From Pseudomonas sp. Irchel 3A7 (GTDB lineage Bacteria > Pseudomonadota > Gammaproteobacteria > Pseudomonadales > Pseudomonadaceae), in contig NZ_FYED01000002.1 of the NCBI RefSeq assembly GCF_900187565.1, positions 114,771 to 178,770 on the forward strand: a stretch of DNA of 64,000 nucleotides. Direction: 5' to 3'. The notes below the pieces were generated by a model, which saw only the letters and a list, made by a program, of their open reading frames with translations, made no database searches and was not told where the DNA came from. Numbering within the stretch: the stretch's first letter is position 1; each line of letters begins with the position of its first letter. Positions 19,956 through 29,016 of this stretch are shown piece after piece. A program made the translations under genes and the position numbers.

Positions 19956-20690
19956 TCAAACCCGGGGTGCAACCGATACATCCGCCTGGCCGCTGGCCTG
20001 GAGTGCAGCGAGCACGAAACCGTCCGCCTTCTTGCGCTCTACGAACGCTCTCACGTAAGCCGCCCCCGCCTCTCGCTGCCGAGGCACCGCCATCGCCTGG
20101 CGAATGGCGGTGAACGCCCCTTCGAGCACCCGATAACGCCGGTCCGCTTCGGCCACTTTCTGCAACGGTTGGCGCACGCCGGCGGCGGCCTCCAGGCCCT
20201 TGTCAAAGAACAGATCGACCGCAGCGGCGGAGGTTTCTGCCCGTTCCAGTTGCGCGTGCTTCAGGGTGCGGGTCAGGAACAGGTCATAGGCCGCGCCCTT
20301 ACCGACCGCCAGACGCAGCCCGGGTTGGTCGAGATCGTCGACCGTCACATAGGGCGAATCGGCCGCCACCAGATAAGTGCCTTCGATGATCACGTAGGGT
20401 TCGCTGAAGCCAATTTGCTGCTCGCGCACTGGCTCGATGGCCAGGAAAGCGACGTTCCACGCGCCCTCCTCCAACGCGGCGAACACCTTGCCCGCCGCGT
20501 CGAAAGTCAGCATGTGCAGGCGCACGCCCAGCTCCTCGGCCAAGGCTCTGGCCAAGGCCACCGAGACACCCCGCGGCGCGCCATCTTCGCCCTGCTGCGC
20601 CAACACCGGATTGCCGAAATTGATCGCCGCGCGCAGCACGCCGCCGGGGGCCAGGTCTTGCAGAACAGCGGGGGTGACAGCACTCATCAT
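19956..20690 (-). CDS. Solute-binding-protein-fold protein without signal peptide
   Basis: A 244-residue family-3 binding-protein fold: 'GVLRAAINFGNPVLAQ', 'RGVSVALARALAEELGVRL', 'IGFSEPYVIIEGTYLV'. These normally work in the periplasm, but this protein starts directly at the fold and the start is well fixed by GGAG three to six bases before the ATG pair at 20690/20687. It should stay in the cytosol, perhaps as a ligand sensor or an enzyme of related fold. It is the last gene behind the lactonase and aconitase-like genes (43-base gap). Confidence 0.78.
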   Translation of the reverse strand: MMSAVTPAVLQDLAPGGVLRAAINFGNPVLAQQGEDGAPRGVSVALARALAEELGVRLHMLTFDAAGKVFAALEEGAWNVAFLAIEPVREQQIGFSEPYVIIEGTYLVAADSPYVTVDDLDQPGLRLAVGKGAAYDLFLTRTLKHAQLERAETSAAAVDLFFDKGLEAAAGVRQPLQKVAEADRRYRVLEGAFTAIRQAMAVPRQREAGAAYVRAFVERKKADGFVLAALQASGQADVSVAPRV

Positions 20691-20733
20691 TTGCTCCAGT
20701 CAGGGGCCGGGACAGGCTCAGGCCTGCTTGTGT

Positions 20734-21786
20734 TCAGGTAGAAAAAACCATGCAGACCGGGCTTCCCGTGGACACCGAGAAACCGGTCTTGCTCAGCCCG
20801 CCCTTTTGCGGATCGACCGCCATCGAGAGGATGGTGTCGCTGTCTTCGTTGAGCGCAAACAGGAAACGCTCATTGGGTGTCAGCGTGAAGAAGCGCGGCG
20901 TCTTGCCGTCGGTGGGCATGAACTCCACCGGACTCAACAGCCCTGTGCCCTGATCAATGGCAAACGCCGCGACGCTGTCGTAACCGCGGTTGGAGGCGTA
21001 GACGAAACGGCCGCTGCGATCGACTTCGATCTCCGAGGCACGGCTGTTGCCGGTGAAGGTCGACGGCAGCGAGGTCACCACTTGCAGCGGCTTCAAGGAA
21101 CCGTCCTGCGGGTTGAAGCGATAGGTCGTCACGGTCGAATCCAGCTCGTTGATCACGTAGGCGAACGGTGCCGTCGGGTGCAACGCCAGGTGCCGAGGGC
21201 CGGCGCCTTCACGGGTGGTCACGAAGGGTTGCGCGGCAGGGATCAGCGTGCCGTTGTCGAAGCGGAAGCTGAAAATCCGGTCCAGGCCTTTGTCGGGCAC
21301 CAGGACGAAATTGCCGGTGTGATCGAACGGGTTGAAATGCGGTTTGGAGAACGGCTGCTCGACCCGGTGCGGGCCCAATGGGCCTTCCAGTTTCAGCAAC
21401 TGATTGAGCGTACCGAGCGAACCATCCTTCTCGACATTCATCACCGCCAGGGAGCCGGTGATGTGGTTGGACACCACCAGGAAGCGCTCGGTCGGGTCCA
21501 GCGCCAGATGCACCGGGTTCTTGCCTTCGCAGCCTTGCCGATTGATGAACGTCAGCTTGCCGCTGGCCTTGTCGATGCGGAAGGCACTGACATCGCTCTT
21601 GTCGCCGTGCACGGTGTACAGGCGATCGCAGGCTTTGTTCAGTGCGAGGAACGATGGGTTCACCTGGTCCTTGACCACTTGGACCAGCGCCAGCGTGCCC
21701 GCGTCCTGATCCACTTTGTAAACGCTGATGCCCTCACCGCGAGCGTTGCGCTCCTTGGTCGTGCGCGACCCGACATAGGCGTACAT
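20734..21786 (-). CDS. Lactonase of the 6-phosphogluconolactonase-like beta-propeller family
   Basis: A 350-residue seven-bladed propeller of the YbhE type: blades are recognised by repeated 'HLALDPTERFLVVSNH', 'RHLALHPTAPFAYVIN' and 'FVYASNRGYDSVAAF' segments. No signal peptide, so cytosolic. The family hydrolyses lactones including 6-phosphogluconolactone and muconolactone-like compounds. Ninety bases downstream of the aconitase-like gene, so the lactone may derive from that hydratase's tricarboxylate pathway; that link is inference. Confidence 0.85.
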   Translation of the reverse strand: MYAYVGSRTTKERNARGEGISVYKVDQDAGTLALVQVVKDQVNPSFLALNKACDRLYTVHGDKSDVSAFRIDKASGKLTFINRQGCEGKNPVHLALDPTERFLVVSNHITGSLAVMNVEKDGSLGTLNQLLKLEGPLGPHRVEQPFSKPHFNPFDHTGNFVLVPDKGLDRIFSFRFDNGTLIPAAQPFVTTREGAGPRHLALHPTAPFAYVINELDSTVTTYRFNPQDGSLKPLQVVTSLPSTFTGNSRASEIEVDRSGRFVYASNRGYDSVAAFAIDQGTGLLSPVEFMPTDGKTPRFFTLTPNERFLFALNEDSDTILSMAVDPQKGGLSKTGFSVSTGSPVCMVFST

Positions 21787-21876
21787 AGGGGGGTTCTCCG
21801 TGAATCAGTCGAGGGTTTATCGGCAATGTTGACAGCAAAAGCCTGGGTTCGGGGCCTTCTCGGTCCTTATTCCGAA

Positions 21877-24555
21877 TCAGTGCCGCGTTCGCTGCACCAC
21901 TTTGCGGATCACGTAGGGCAACACACCGCCATTGATCAGGTAGCGAATCTCTTGCAGCGAATCGATGCGCACAGCCAGTTCCACCGGTTGCGATTGGCCA
22001 CGGGCGCCGCGGATCAGCATCGTCACGGGGTTGTCGCCGACCTTGAGATCATCCAGGCCGAGGAAGTCGAACTGCTCGTTGCCCTGCAAGTCCAGGTCAT
22101 CGACGCTTTGCCCATCCTTGAATTGCAACGGGATGACGCCCATGCCGATCAGGTTGCTGCGATGAATCCGCTCGATGCTGCGCGCCACCACGGCTTTCAC
22201 GCCCAGCAGTGCCTGCGCCTTGGCGGCCCAGTCGCGGCTGGAACCGGCGCCGTAGTTGATGCCGGCGAACATCACCATCGGCAGCTGCTGTTCGGCGTAA
22301 CTGCTGGCCGCCATGAACAGCGGCAGGCATTCGCTGTGATCGGCATTCCACGCCCAGCCGCCGGCTCCCGGCTGCCGGTCGCCGAGCAAGCGGTTTTTCA
22401 CCGAGCGGTTGGTGAAGGCGCCGCGCAACATCACTTCGTGATTACTGCGCCGCGTCGAGTACTGGTTGAGGTCCTGCGGATCTTCACCCCGTTCCAGCAG
22501 CCACTGGCCCGCCAGGCTGTCGGCCGGAATCGCCCCGGCCGGGGAAATGTGGTCGGTGGTGACGTTGTCGCCCAGCACCATCAACACCCGCGCACCGCTG
22601 ATGGCCAGGCTGGTTTTCGGCTCGGCCTGGATGTCCGCCAGGTACTGCGGCCGACGCAAATACGTCGACTGCGGGCTCCACGCAAACTGCACACTGCCCT
22701 CGGCGGACAACGCCTGCCAGTGATGAGTACCGTCCCACACCGTCGCCAGGCGCTGGCGGAAAAATTCGGGTTTGACCACTTCACGCACCTGCACTGCAAC
22801 ATCGGCATCACTGGGCATCAGATCGCGCAGGTACACCGGTTGACCGTCGTGACGGTGGGCCAGCGGCTGTGTGTCGAGGTCGATGTCGATGGTCCCGGCA
22901 ATCGCGTAGGCCACGCACAAGGCCGGCGATGCCAGGTAACCGGCCGGAACTTTCGGGTTGACCCGGCCTTCGAAATTGCGATTGCCGGACAGCACCACCA
23001 CGCCTTTGAGGCCTTGATCGGCGAAGGCTTCGACGTGTTCTTCAAGCGTGCCCGAGTTGCCGATGCAGGTCATGCAACCAAAGCCGGCGAGGTCGAAACC
23101 CAGGGCCGAAAAATCAGCGAGCAAATCGGCGTGTTTCAGGTAATCCGCCACCACTTGCGAGCCCGGCGACAGCGACGTCTTGACCCAAGGCTTGCGCGTC
23201 AGACCCAGTTGACGGGCCTTGCGCGCCAGCAAACCGGCCTGAATCATCTGCGACGGATTAGCCGTATTGGTGCAACTGGTGATGGCTGACATGACCACTG
23301 CACCGTGGCTGATCGGCTCATGGAACGACGGCTCGAAAAACCTCTGCCCGGCAGGCCCGGCGATCAGGTTGGCACCACCCAACACTTCATCGCGAAACGA
23401 CGCCGCCGCGTCCGACAGTTTGCGTCGCTGGTGCGGTTGATGGGGGCCGGCGACGCTCGGCTCGATGCTCGCCAGATCCAGTTCGATCAACTCGTCGAAG
23501 TGCGGCTCGGGCACGTCATCCCGGCGCCACAACGGCTGGGCGTTCATGTAGCCGACGACTTTTTCACGCAGCGCCGCTGAGCGCCCCGACAGCTCCAGAT
23601 ATGCCAGGGTTTCATCATCGAACGGGAAAAACACCACCGTCGCGCCATACTCCGGCGCCATGTTCGATACGGTGCCGCGCGCCGCCCAACTCAGGGACGA
23701 AAGACCGGGGCCGGTAAACTCGACAAACTTGCCCACCACCGAACGCTGACGCAGGATTTCGGCCACGTGCAGCGACAGATCGGTGGCGGTAACGCCGGGC
23801 CTCAGCCTGTTGCTGACACGAATACCGATCACTGGCGGAAAGCTGATCGGCACCGGCTCGCCGACCATCGCCGCCTGCCCTTCCAGCCCGCCGACACCCC
23901 AGCCCAGCACCCCGATGGCGTTGATCATCGGCGTGTGGCTGTCGGTGGCGACCATGTCGTCCGGGTGCAGTAAACGCTGGCCATTGGCGGTTTGGCTTTC
24001 CCAGACCACCCGCGCCAGCGCTTCCATGTTCATTTGATGGATGATGCCGGTGCCCGGTGGAATCACGCTGAAGTTGTCCAGGCTCTTTTGCGCCCATTTG
24101 ATGAAGCGATAGCGCTCGCTGTTGCGGCGAAAGTCGATGTCCAGGTTCTGTTCCACGGCATCGGCTTGGGCATAGCGCTCGACAATCACCGAGTGGTCGA
24201 TGGTCAGCACTGCGGGAATCAGCGGGTTCATCGCGCTCGGGTCACCGCCCAGCTCGGCCACCACATCGCGCATCCCGGCAAAATCCGCCAGCGCCGGCAG
24301 GCAAGTGGTGTCATGGAACATCAGGCGATTGGGCTGAAACGGCACCTCGCAATCCGGCCCCTGCCCCACGGCGCGGGCCAGCACCGAGGGCAGCGCCTCG
24401 GGTGAACAACGGGCGACGTTCTCCAGCAGGATGCGGATCGAATACGGCAGCTTTACCACCTGATCGGCTGAAAGCAGTTTGTGCAGATCGACGTAAACGA
24501 AGGATTCGCGGTCGATCAACAGATCGGAGAAAAGGTCGGTGGCAGGCTCGGTCAT
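21877..24555 (-). CDS. Aconitase-family hydratase (AcnA-like paralogue)
   Basis: 892 residues with the full aconitase A layout. Iron-sulfur Cys residues are in 'AITSCTNTANPSQM' and 'GFGCMTCIGNSGTLEE'; 'ATDSHTPMINAIGVLGWGVG' and the swivel-domain 'GINYGAGSSRDWAAK' are intact. It would dehydrate and rehydrate citrate/isocitrate or a relative. By memory it differs widely from the housekeeping Pseudomonas AcnA, especially at the N-terminus ('ATDLFSDLLIDRESFVYVDL'), so it may be a second aconitase or act on another 3-carboxylate such as a methyl- or homo-citrate. It heads an operon with the lactonase and leaderless binding protein. Confidence 0.85.
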   Translation of the reverse strand: MTEPATDLFSDLLIDRESFVYVDLHKLLSADQVVKLPYSIRILLENVARCSPEALPSVLARAVGQGPDCEVPFQPNRLMFHDTTCLPALADFAGMRDVVAELGGDPSAMNPLIPAVLTIDHSVIVERYAQADAVEQNLDIDFRRNSERYRFIKWAQKSLDNFSVIPPGTGIIHQMNMEALARVVWESQTANGQRLLHPDDMVATDSHTPMINAIGVLGWGVGGLEGQAAMVGEPVPISFPPVIGIRVSNRLRPGVTATDLSLHVAEILRQRSVVGKFVEFTGPGLSSLSWAARGTVSNMAPEYGATVVFFPFDDETLAYLELSGRSAALREKVVGYMNAQPLWRRDDVPEPHFDELIELDLASIEPSVAGPHQPHQRRKLSDAAASFRDEVLGGANLIAGPAGQRFFEPSFHEPISHGAVVMSAITSCTNTANPSQMIQAGLLARKARQLGLTRKPWVKTSLSPGSQVVADYLKHADLLADFSALGFDLAGFGCMTCIGNSGTLEEHVEAFADQGLKGVVVLSGNRNFEGRVNPKVPAGYLASPALCVAYAIAGTIDIDLDTQPLAHRHDGQPVYLRDLMPSDADVAVQVREVVKPEFFRQRLATVWDGTHHWQALSAEGSVQFAWSPQSTYLRRPQYLADIQAEPKTSLAISGARVLMVLGDNVTTDHISPAGAIPADSLAGQWLLERGEDPQDLNQYSTRRSNHEVMLRGAFTNRSVKNRLLGDRQPGAGGWAWNADHSECLPLFMAASSYAEQQLPMVMFAGINYGAGSSRDWAAKAQALLGVKAVVARSIERIHRSNLIGMGVIPLQFKDGQSVDDLDLQGNEQFDFLGLDDLKVGDNPVTMLIRGARGQSQPVELAVRIDSLQEIRYLINGGVLPYVIRKVVQRTRH

Positions 24556-24685
24556 GCGGGTATCGCTCGGCTTTTTTGTGTTCTTGGAAGCCGATACTAG
24601 GAGCAGTCGAAGCCGATGAAAATTGATGCTTTACCATGGCAGCGTTCTCCATCGGAGAACGCTCTGATGTATCACACATCCTTCC

Positions 24686-24776
24686 TGTGGGAGCGAGCCT
24701 GCTCGCGAAAGCGGTCTATCAGCCAACAATGATGTCGACTGACACACCGTCTTCGCGAGCAGGCTCGCTCCCACAA
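24686..24776. repeat. REP/BIME inverted pair
   Basis: Facing gtgggagcgagcctgctcgc arms between the LysR and aconitase-like genes. Confidence 0.85.
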
Positions 24777-24789
24777 GGGGAAGTGTGTA

Positions 24790-25680
24790 CTACTGCGTGG
24801 GCAATTTCAGATGATCAATCAGGGTCTTGATGGTCGGCGACGCCGCCTCGTACTTCTTGAACACCAGCAACAGCGAGCGCTGCGCCCAAGGCTCGGCCAG
24901 GGTCACCGGCTTGAGCTTATGGCTGCGCAGGTACTGATTGATCACACTGCGCGGCAGCACCGCCACCCCCAGCCCGGCCGAGACCATGCGGCACATGCAA
25001 TCGAAACTGCTGATGCGGACTCTCGACTTGAGGGCCAGACCCAGCTTTTCCGCTTCGCGGGTCAGCAGTGTGTGCATCGAACTTTCCAGATGCGGCCCGA
25101 CAAACTCATGCTCCAGCACTTGCTCGAAGCGTATCGATTTTCGCGTTGCCAATGCATGTTCGGCGGGCACCACCAGGGTCAGTTCGTCATGGCGATAGGG
25201 CAAGGTCTCCAGCCCTTGCGCCGCGGTCTGCACGGCAATAATCCCCAGATCGGCACGACCGTCCGCCACTGCGCGGATCACCGCCGAGCCGACCCGCTCC
25301 TCGATATCGAATTTGATTTGCGGGTACCGCGCGACAAACCCGGCCACGTCATCCGGCAGAAACTGCGACAGCGCCGAGGTGATCGCATGAATTCGCACAT
25401 GGCCCTTGACCCCGGTGGCGTAGTCGCCCAGTTCGTTGTCCAGCTGTTCCAGGGTCTGCTTCAATTGCCGCGCGTAAAACAGCATCGACTGCCCGGCTGG
25501 CGTTAATTCCACGCCGCGGGCATTGCGGATCAACAGCGGTGAACCGACCTGGGCCTCCAGTTCGGTGATGCGCTTGCTGATCGCCGACACCGCCAGGTGC
25601 TTGATCCGCGCTGCGCGGGTCAGGTTGCGCTCCTGCGCCACCGTGATGAAAAGATCGAGACTCGTGAGGTCGTATCGCAA
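24790..25680 (-). CDS. LysR-family transcriptional regulator
   Basis: About 296 residues. N-terminal helix-turn-helix 'LDLFITVAQERNLTRAARIK', 'LAVSAISKRITELEAQVGSP'; C-terminal effector-binding domain with 'GVAVLPRSVINQYL'. I place the start at a TTG at 25680 (protein M-RYDLTSLDLF) because AAGGA lies eight bases upstream; the alternative GTG at 25719 has no such site. It is encoded just upstream of, and on the same strand as, the aconitase-like operon, with a REP pair between, and is a candidate regulator for it. Confidence 0.85.
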   Translation of the reverse strand: MRYDLTSLDLFITVAQERNLTRAARIKHLAVSAISKRITELEAQVGSPLLIRNARGVELTPAGQSMLFYARQLKQTLEQLDNELGDYATGVKGHVRIHAITSALSQFLPDDVAGFVARYPQIKFDIEERVGSAVIRAVADGRADLGIIAVQTAAQGLETLPYRHDELTLVVPAEHALATRKSIRFEQVLEHEFVGPHLESSMHTLLTREAEKLGLALKSRVRISSFDCMCRMVSAGLGVAVLPRSVINQYLRSHKLKPVTLAEPWAQRSLLLVFKKYEAASPTIKTLIDHLKLPTQ

Positions 25681-25762
25681 TGGAAAAAATCCTTGGCTCG
25701 CAAGCCTTGAGTGAAGCACGCCGGGCCACGGGATAGCCAGCGAGGGCGCCGATCTTTATCCG

Positions 25763-26434
25763 CTACTGTTCAAGCTCACGCTGCCACGCCCGCTGCAACA
25801 GATCCATGACTTCCTTATCCGACGTCTGGGAAAAATCCATGTAGAAATATCCGATCGACATCAGCCATTCGGGGATCAGCGGGCAGATCAGTTCATCCAC
25901 CTCACTGCGCAACGCCTCGGCCGTTTCAATCGGCGCCACCGGTACGGCGACCACGATCCTCGACGGCGCATGCACCCGCACCGCCTGAATCGCCGCCAGC
26001 ATCGAGGCGCCGGTGGCCAGGCCGTCGTCGATCAGGATCACCACCTGATCCTTGAGTTGCAGCGGCGAACGCGACCCGCGATACACCTGCTCACGGCGCT
26101 TGAGCTCTTTCGTCTCCCGGTCGACCACGGCATCGAACGCGGCCTTATCGATCGGGTGCACCCGCAGCGCCTGTTCATTGAGAATCTGAATGCCGCCACT
26201 GGCAATCGCGCCCATGGCGAACTCCTGATGCGACGGCACCCCGAGCTTGCGCACCAGCATCAGATCCAGGCGCACCTCCAGCGCTTGGGCCACTTCATAA
26301 GCCACCGGCACCCCGCCACGGGGCAAGGCCAGGACAATGACATCGGCGCGATGGGCGTACGGGAGCAGCGGCTCCACCAGGCGTCGCCCGGCGGCGGCGC
26401 GGTTCTGCAGGATGGTTTGTGATGAGGGACCCAT
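25763..26434 (-). CDS. Phosphoribosyltransferase-fold protein
   Basis: A 223-residue type I PRTase fold: 'VIVLALPRGGVPVAYEVAQ' at the N-terminus and the PRPP-binding loop 'VVILIDDGLATGASM'. This stand-alone group is often annotated only as a phosphoribosyltransferase family protein and is usually found near stress or hydrolase genes; the base acceptor is unknown. It lies 82 bases upstream of the LysR gene. Confidence 0.85.
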   Translation of the reverse strand: MGPSSQTILQNRAAAGRRLVEPLLPYAHRADVIVLALPRGGVPVAYEVAQALEVRLDLMLVRKLGVPSHQEFAMGAIASGGIQILNEQALRVHPIDKAAFDAVVDRETKELKRREQVYRGSRSPLQLKDQVVILIDDGLATGASMLAAIQAVRVHAPSRIVVAVPVAPIETAEALRSEVDELICPLIPEWLMSIGYFYMDFSQTSDKEVMDLLQRAWQRELEQ

Positions 26435-26535
26435 TTGAAAGCCTCCTCAGGCGATCTCGCCTGTCGGTTAACGCTTTCCCCCAGCATGGACGGTGGCCGG
26501 CAACTAGTCGGCCATGGTTCATTGTACGTCCACTC

Positions 26536-26627
26536 TTGTGGGAGCGAGCCTGCTCGCGAAGGCGGCTACACATCCACCATCACCGCTAGCTGACCCACCG
26601 CTTTCGCGAGCAGGCTCGCTCCCACAT
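26536..26627. repeat. REP/BIME inverted pair
   Basis: Facing gtgggagcgagcctgctcgc arms about 45 bases apart. The 26435-26754 gap holds this pair, the single arm described next and no gene. Confidence 0.85.
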
Positions 26628-26670
26628 TTTTTGTGGCGGCACACACCAAAACCATGCCCAACACCGCCCC

Positions 26671-26701
26671 CTGTGGGAGCGAGCCTGCTCGCGAAGACGG
26701 C
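26671..26701. repeat. Single REP arm
   Basis: A lone ctgtgggagcgagcctgctc arm 44 bases after the pair, with no partner; three arms in a row suggest amplification or loss at this site. Confidence 0.8.
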
Positions 26702-26754
26702 AGTGAGTTCAGCAGAAGTTTTGCCTGACAAACCGCAATCTCGATCCTTCCCCC

Positions 26755-28116
26755 CTACACCAACCGCTCAATCTTCTGATGTTGCCAAACCCTCTTGTAG
26801 TACAGCACCTGCAACGCCAGCATCCCCAGATACGCCACCGGAAACGCCATCCACACCCCTTGCAGGCCGAACCGCGCATCCAGCAGATACGCCACCGGCA
26901 ACTGCACACCCACCACACATACAATCGAAATTGCCACCGGCACCATCACCGTACCGCTGGCACGCATGATCCCGCCGATGATCGCCTGGAAACCAAACAC
27001 CAACAGGCTCCAGAGCATGATGTGCAACAGATGCTCGGCCATGCTCCGCGTCGCCTCCTCGGTGAGGAACAAACCCAGCAACCAGTGCGACAACAAATAC
27101 CCCAACACCACCAGGCCACCGGTCAGGCACACATTGATCATCAACCCCGTGCGCAAAATCGGCCCGATCCGTTCGATACGCCCCGCTCCAATCGCCTGCG
27201 CCCCAAGAATCGACGCGGTAATGGCAATCGACAACGCCGGAAACTGCACGTAATTGACGATCTGCGTCACCGCCCCATACGCCGCCGTCGCCTGGGAACC
27301 GTGCTGGTTCACCAGCGCCAGAATCACCAGCTCCGACAGCGACAACACCACCATCTGCAACCCGGTGGGCAAGCCGATGCGCAGCACCTTGCCGAGGATC
27401 GCCATGTCCAGCTTCATCGCCGCAAAAAACTCGCGGTCCGGCGCCAACGGATGGCCCTTGCGAATCAAGCGCCACGCCAGCCACCCCATCGCCGCCAGGT
27501 TCCCCGCCAACCCGGCAAACGCCGCACTCTGGATCCCCAGCATCGGCAAGCCGAACCAGCCACGAATAAACGCCGGCGTCAGCGCCAGCCCGACGACGGT
27601 CGACACCACCAACGCCAACAACGGCGACATCGTGTCACTTACCCCGCGCAGCAACTGCGTGAACAACACAAACACCAGCAGCGACGGCATGAACCACAAC
27701 ATCACATGGGCATACGCCACCGCATCGTCCAGCACATCCCCCGGCGTCCCCAACCCCACCAGCGAAGACCGCGCAAACACACTCCCCAACACCGCCGCCA
27801 CCACCCCGATCAACAACCCCAGCATCAACGTCGCCCCGGCGATGGCCTTCACCAGATGCGGCTCCCGCGCACCCCAGGCCTGCCCGATCAACACACCCGC
27901 GCCCGCGCCGAGGCCGATGACCAGGGCGATGAAGAAAAACACGATGGGAAACATCCCCGAAACCGCCGCCAGCGCTTGAGTGCCGAGCATCTGGCCGATG
28001 TAGATGCTGTTGACGGTGCCGGACATGGATTGCAGGAAGTTGGACAGGACCATGGGGGCCAGGAACAGGAGGTAAGTTTTCCAGAGGTGGGGTTGGGGGG
28101 TGGTTGGGGTTTGCAT
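26755..28116 (-). CDS. MATE-family efflux transporter
   Basis: A 453-residue membrane protein with about 12 helices in two related halves. MATE features: 'LAPMVLSNFLQSMSGTVNSI', 'IGQAWGAREPHLVKAIAGA', 'GLPTGLQMVVLSLSELVILA' and 'SIAITASILGAQAIGAGRIE'. Start at the ATG at 28116 ('MQTPTTPQPHLWKTYLLF'); the frame continues upstream but into non-coding sequence. The family exports drugs or cationic metabolites with Na+ or H+; substrate unknown. Confidence 0.87.
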   Translation of the reverse strand: MQTPTTPQPHLWKTYLLFLAPMVLSNFLQSMSGTVNSIYIGQMLGTQALAAVSGMFPIVFFFIALVIGLGAGAGVLIGQAWGAREPHLVKAIAGATLMLGLLIGVVAAVLGSVFARSSLVGLGTPGDVLDDAVAYAHVMLWFMPSLLVFVLFTQLLRGVSDTMSPLLALVVSTVVGLALTPAFIRGWFGLPMLGIQSAAFAGLAGNLAAMGWLAWRLIRKGHPLAPDREFFAAMKLDMAILGKVLRIGLPTGLQMVVLSLSELVILALVNQHGSQATAAYGAVTQIVNYVQFPALSIAITASILGAQAIGAGRIERIGPILRTGLMINVCLTGGLVVLGYLLSHWLLGLFLTEEATRSMAEHLLHIMLWSLLVFGFQAIIGGIMRASGTVMVPVAISIVCVVGVQLPVAYLLDARFGLQGVWMAFPVAYLGMLALQVLYYKRVWQHQKIERLV

Positions 28117-28324
28117 GGGGTGGAGGTCCGTCTCGACTGCTGGCGTGTGGGTTGAGGATAGCTTCGGTGAGTTATGAGCAAGGGGCAATGGACATTTCAG
28201 AACTGTGTTTAATTTCCCGGCAAGGTGAAGTGAAAGGTCCGAGATTTCATCATCACGAGTCCTACAAAAAGCTCGGAATCCCTCACCTACCCCCGCTGTT
28301 GCCATGCGGCTTATAGTCAACACC

Positions 28325-28500
28325 GTCGCCCATATGGCGATTCGGGTTTGGCGACCTGATCGATCGGAATGCAATGCGCTGTGCTTTAATGCAGGCGCTT
28401 TTGCATGCCCGCAAAGTTGTCTTTATGGCAGCTGTGCGCGGGAGACCTTCGGGTCTGCCGGTATCCCGATCCCGGTTCGCCAACCTGCGTACAGCTGTCA
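28325..28500 (+). promoter_or_regulatory. Strongly structured leader upstream of small Pseudomonas gene
   Basis: The 28117-28560 gap has no gene. Within it 28426-28442 pairs with 28484-28500 over 17 positions (three G-T pairs), core CAGCTGTGCGC / GCGTACAGCTG. Inside that stem is a hairpin AGACC-TTCG-GGTCT (28443-28456), an extra-stable UUCG tetraloop, and a weak CCGG/CCGG pairing (28458-28475). Upstream are a TCGCC-CATAT-GGCGA hairpin near 28329-28343 and an ATGCA/TGCAT hairpin near 28389-28406. I recall very similar leaders before other small Pseudomonas genes of the DUF3077 kind, but no description of their function. Confidence 0.5.
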
Positions 28501-28560
28501 CCCAATCGTTTGGCGACGATTGAGGGACAGTCAACCTTTGCCTTGATCGGAGTTTCAACT

Positions 28561-28833
28561 ATGGAAAGATACATGCCCCTCACCGGAATCGACCTGACTC
28601 CGGCCTCTTTGCTCATTGATACCGAAGCCCCACTCGACGTTCTGCAAGCCATGGCGGATTACCGTATTCGTACCGTTACGCAGGTGCTGGAGAACATCGC
28701 CTTCCGCGCCGAAATTGGTTGCGACACGGTGGTGTTGTCGGACTTTTCCAAGCTGTTGGCGATACCGTTGCGGGATGGTTGTGATTTGATGGATGTGATT
28801 GGACGACGTTTGCGAGCGCAGGCGAAGGAGTAA
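28561..28833 (+). CDS. Small hypothetical protein, DUF3077-like
   Basis: A 90-residue soluble protein. 'LLIDTEAPLDVLQAMADYRI' and the helical 'VTQVLENIAFRAEIG' resemble the small Pseudomonas DUF3077-type proteins that occur in many copies per genome. GGAG lies about ten bases before the ATG at 28561; an in-frame ATG at 28573 is the alternative. Function unknown. It follows a highly structured leader and is closed by a strong terminator, so it forms a one-gene unit. Confidence 0.65.
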   Translation: MERYMPLTGIDLTPASLLIDTEAPLDVLQAMADYRIRTVTQVLENIAFRAEIGCDTVVLSDFSKLLAIPLRDGCDLMDVIGRRLRAQAKE

Positions 28834-28837
28834 GTAA

Positions 28838-28863
28838 AAACGGGCGCCTAAGCCGCCCGTTTT
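28838..28863 (+). terminator. Rho-independent terminator
   Basis: AAACGGGCG / CGCCCGTTT stem with loop CCTAAGC, ending TTT, five bases past the stop of the DUF3077-like gene. Confidence 0.85.
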
Positions 28864-29016
28864 CTGTAATGGCAATCTGTGCGTAAACACCGCTGACGGC
28901 TCACAAAAAAATGTGCAGATATTTTTTCTATAAGAGCTTTGAAAACCTCTGTAAGCCAGTAAATTAGCGATTGTTAATCCCGTCAGTATGTGAAATAAAA
29001 TGTGCAGACTTTTCTT

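Noticed and set aside
20437..23289. 950-residue open frame on the plus strand opposite the aconitase-like and lactonase genes
   Set aside because: It is the antisense shadow of highly GC-rich real genes; it is rich in Arg, Gln and His, has no domain pattern, and the minus-strand genes carry clear motifs.
28908..29008. 12-base direct repeat AAAATGTGCAGA, 89 bases apart
   Set aside because: Too short to mark an insertion; no element lies between the copies and no inverted ends are seen. Noted only as AT-rich flank of the Fic remnant.
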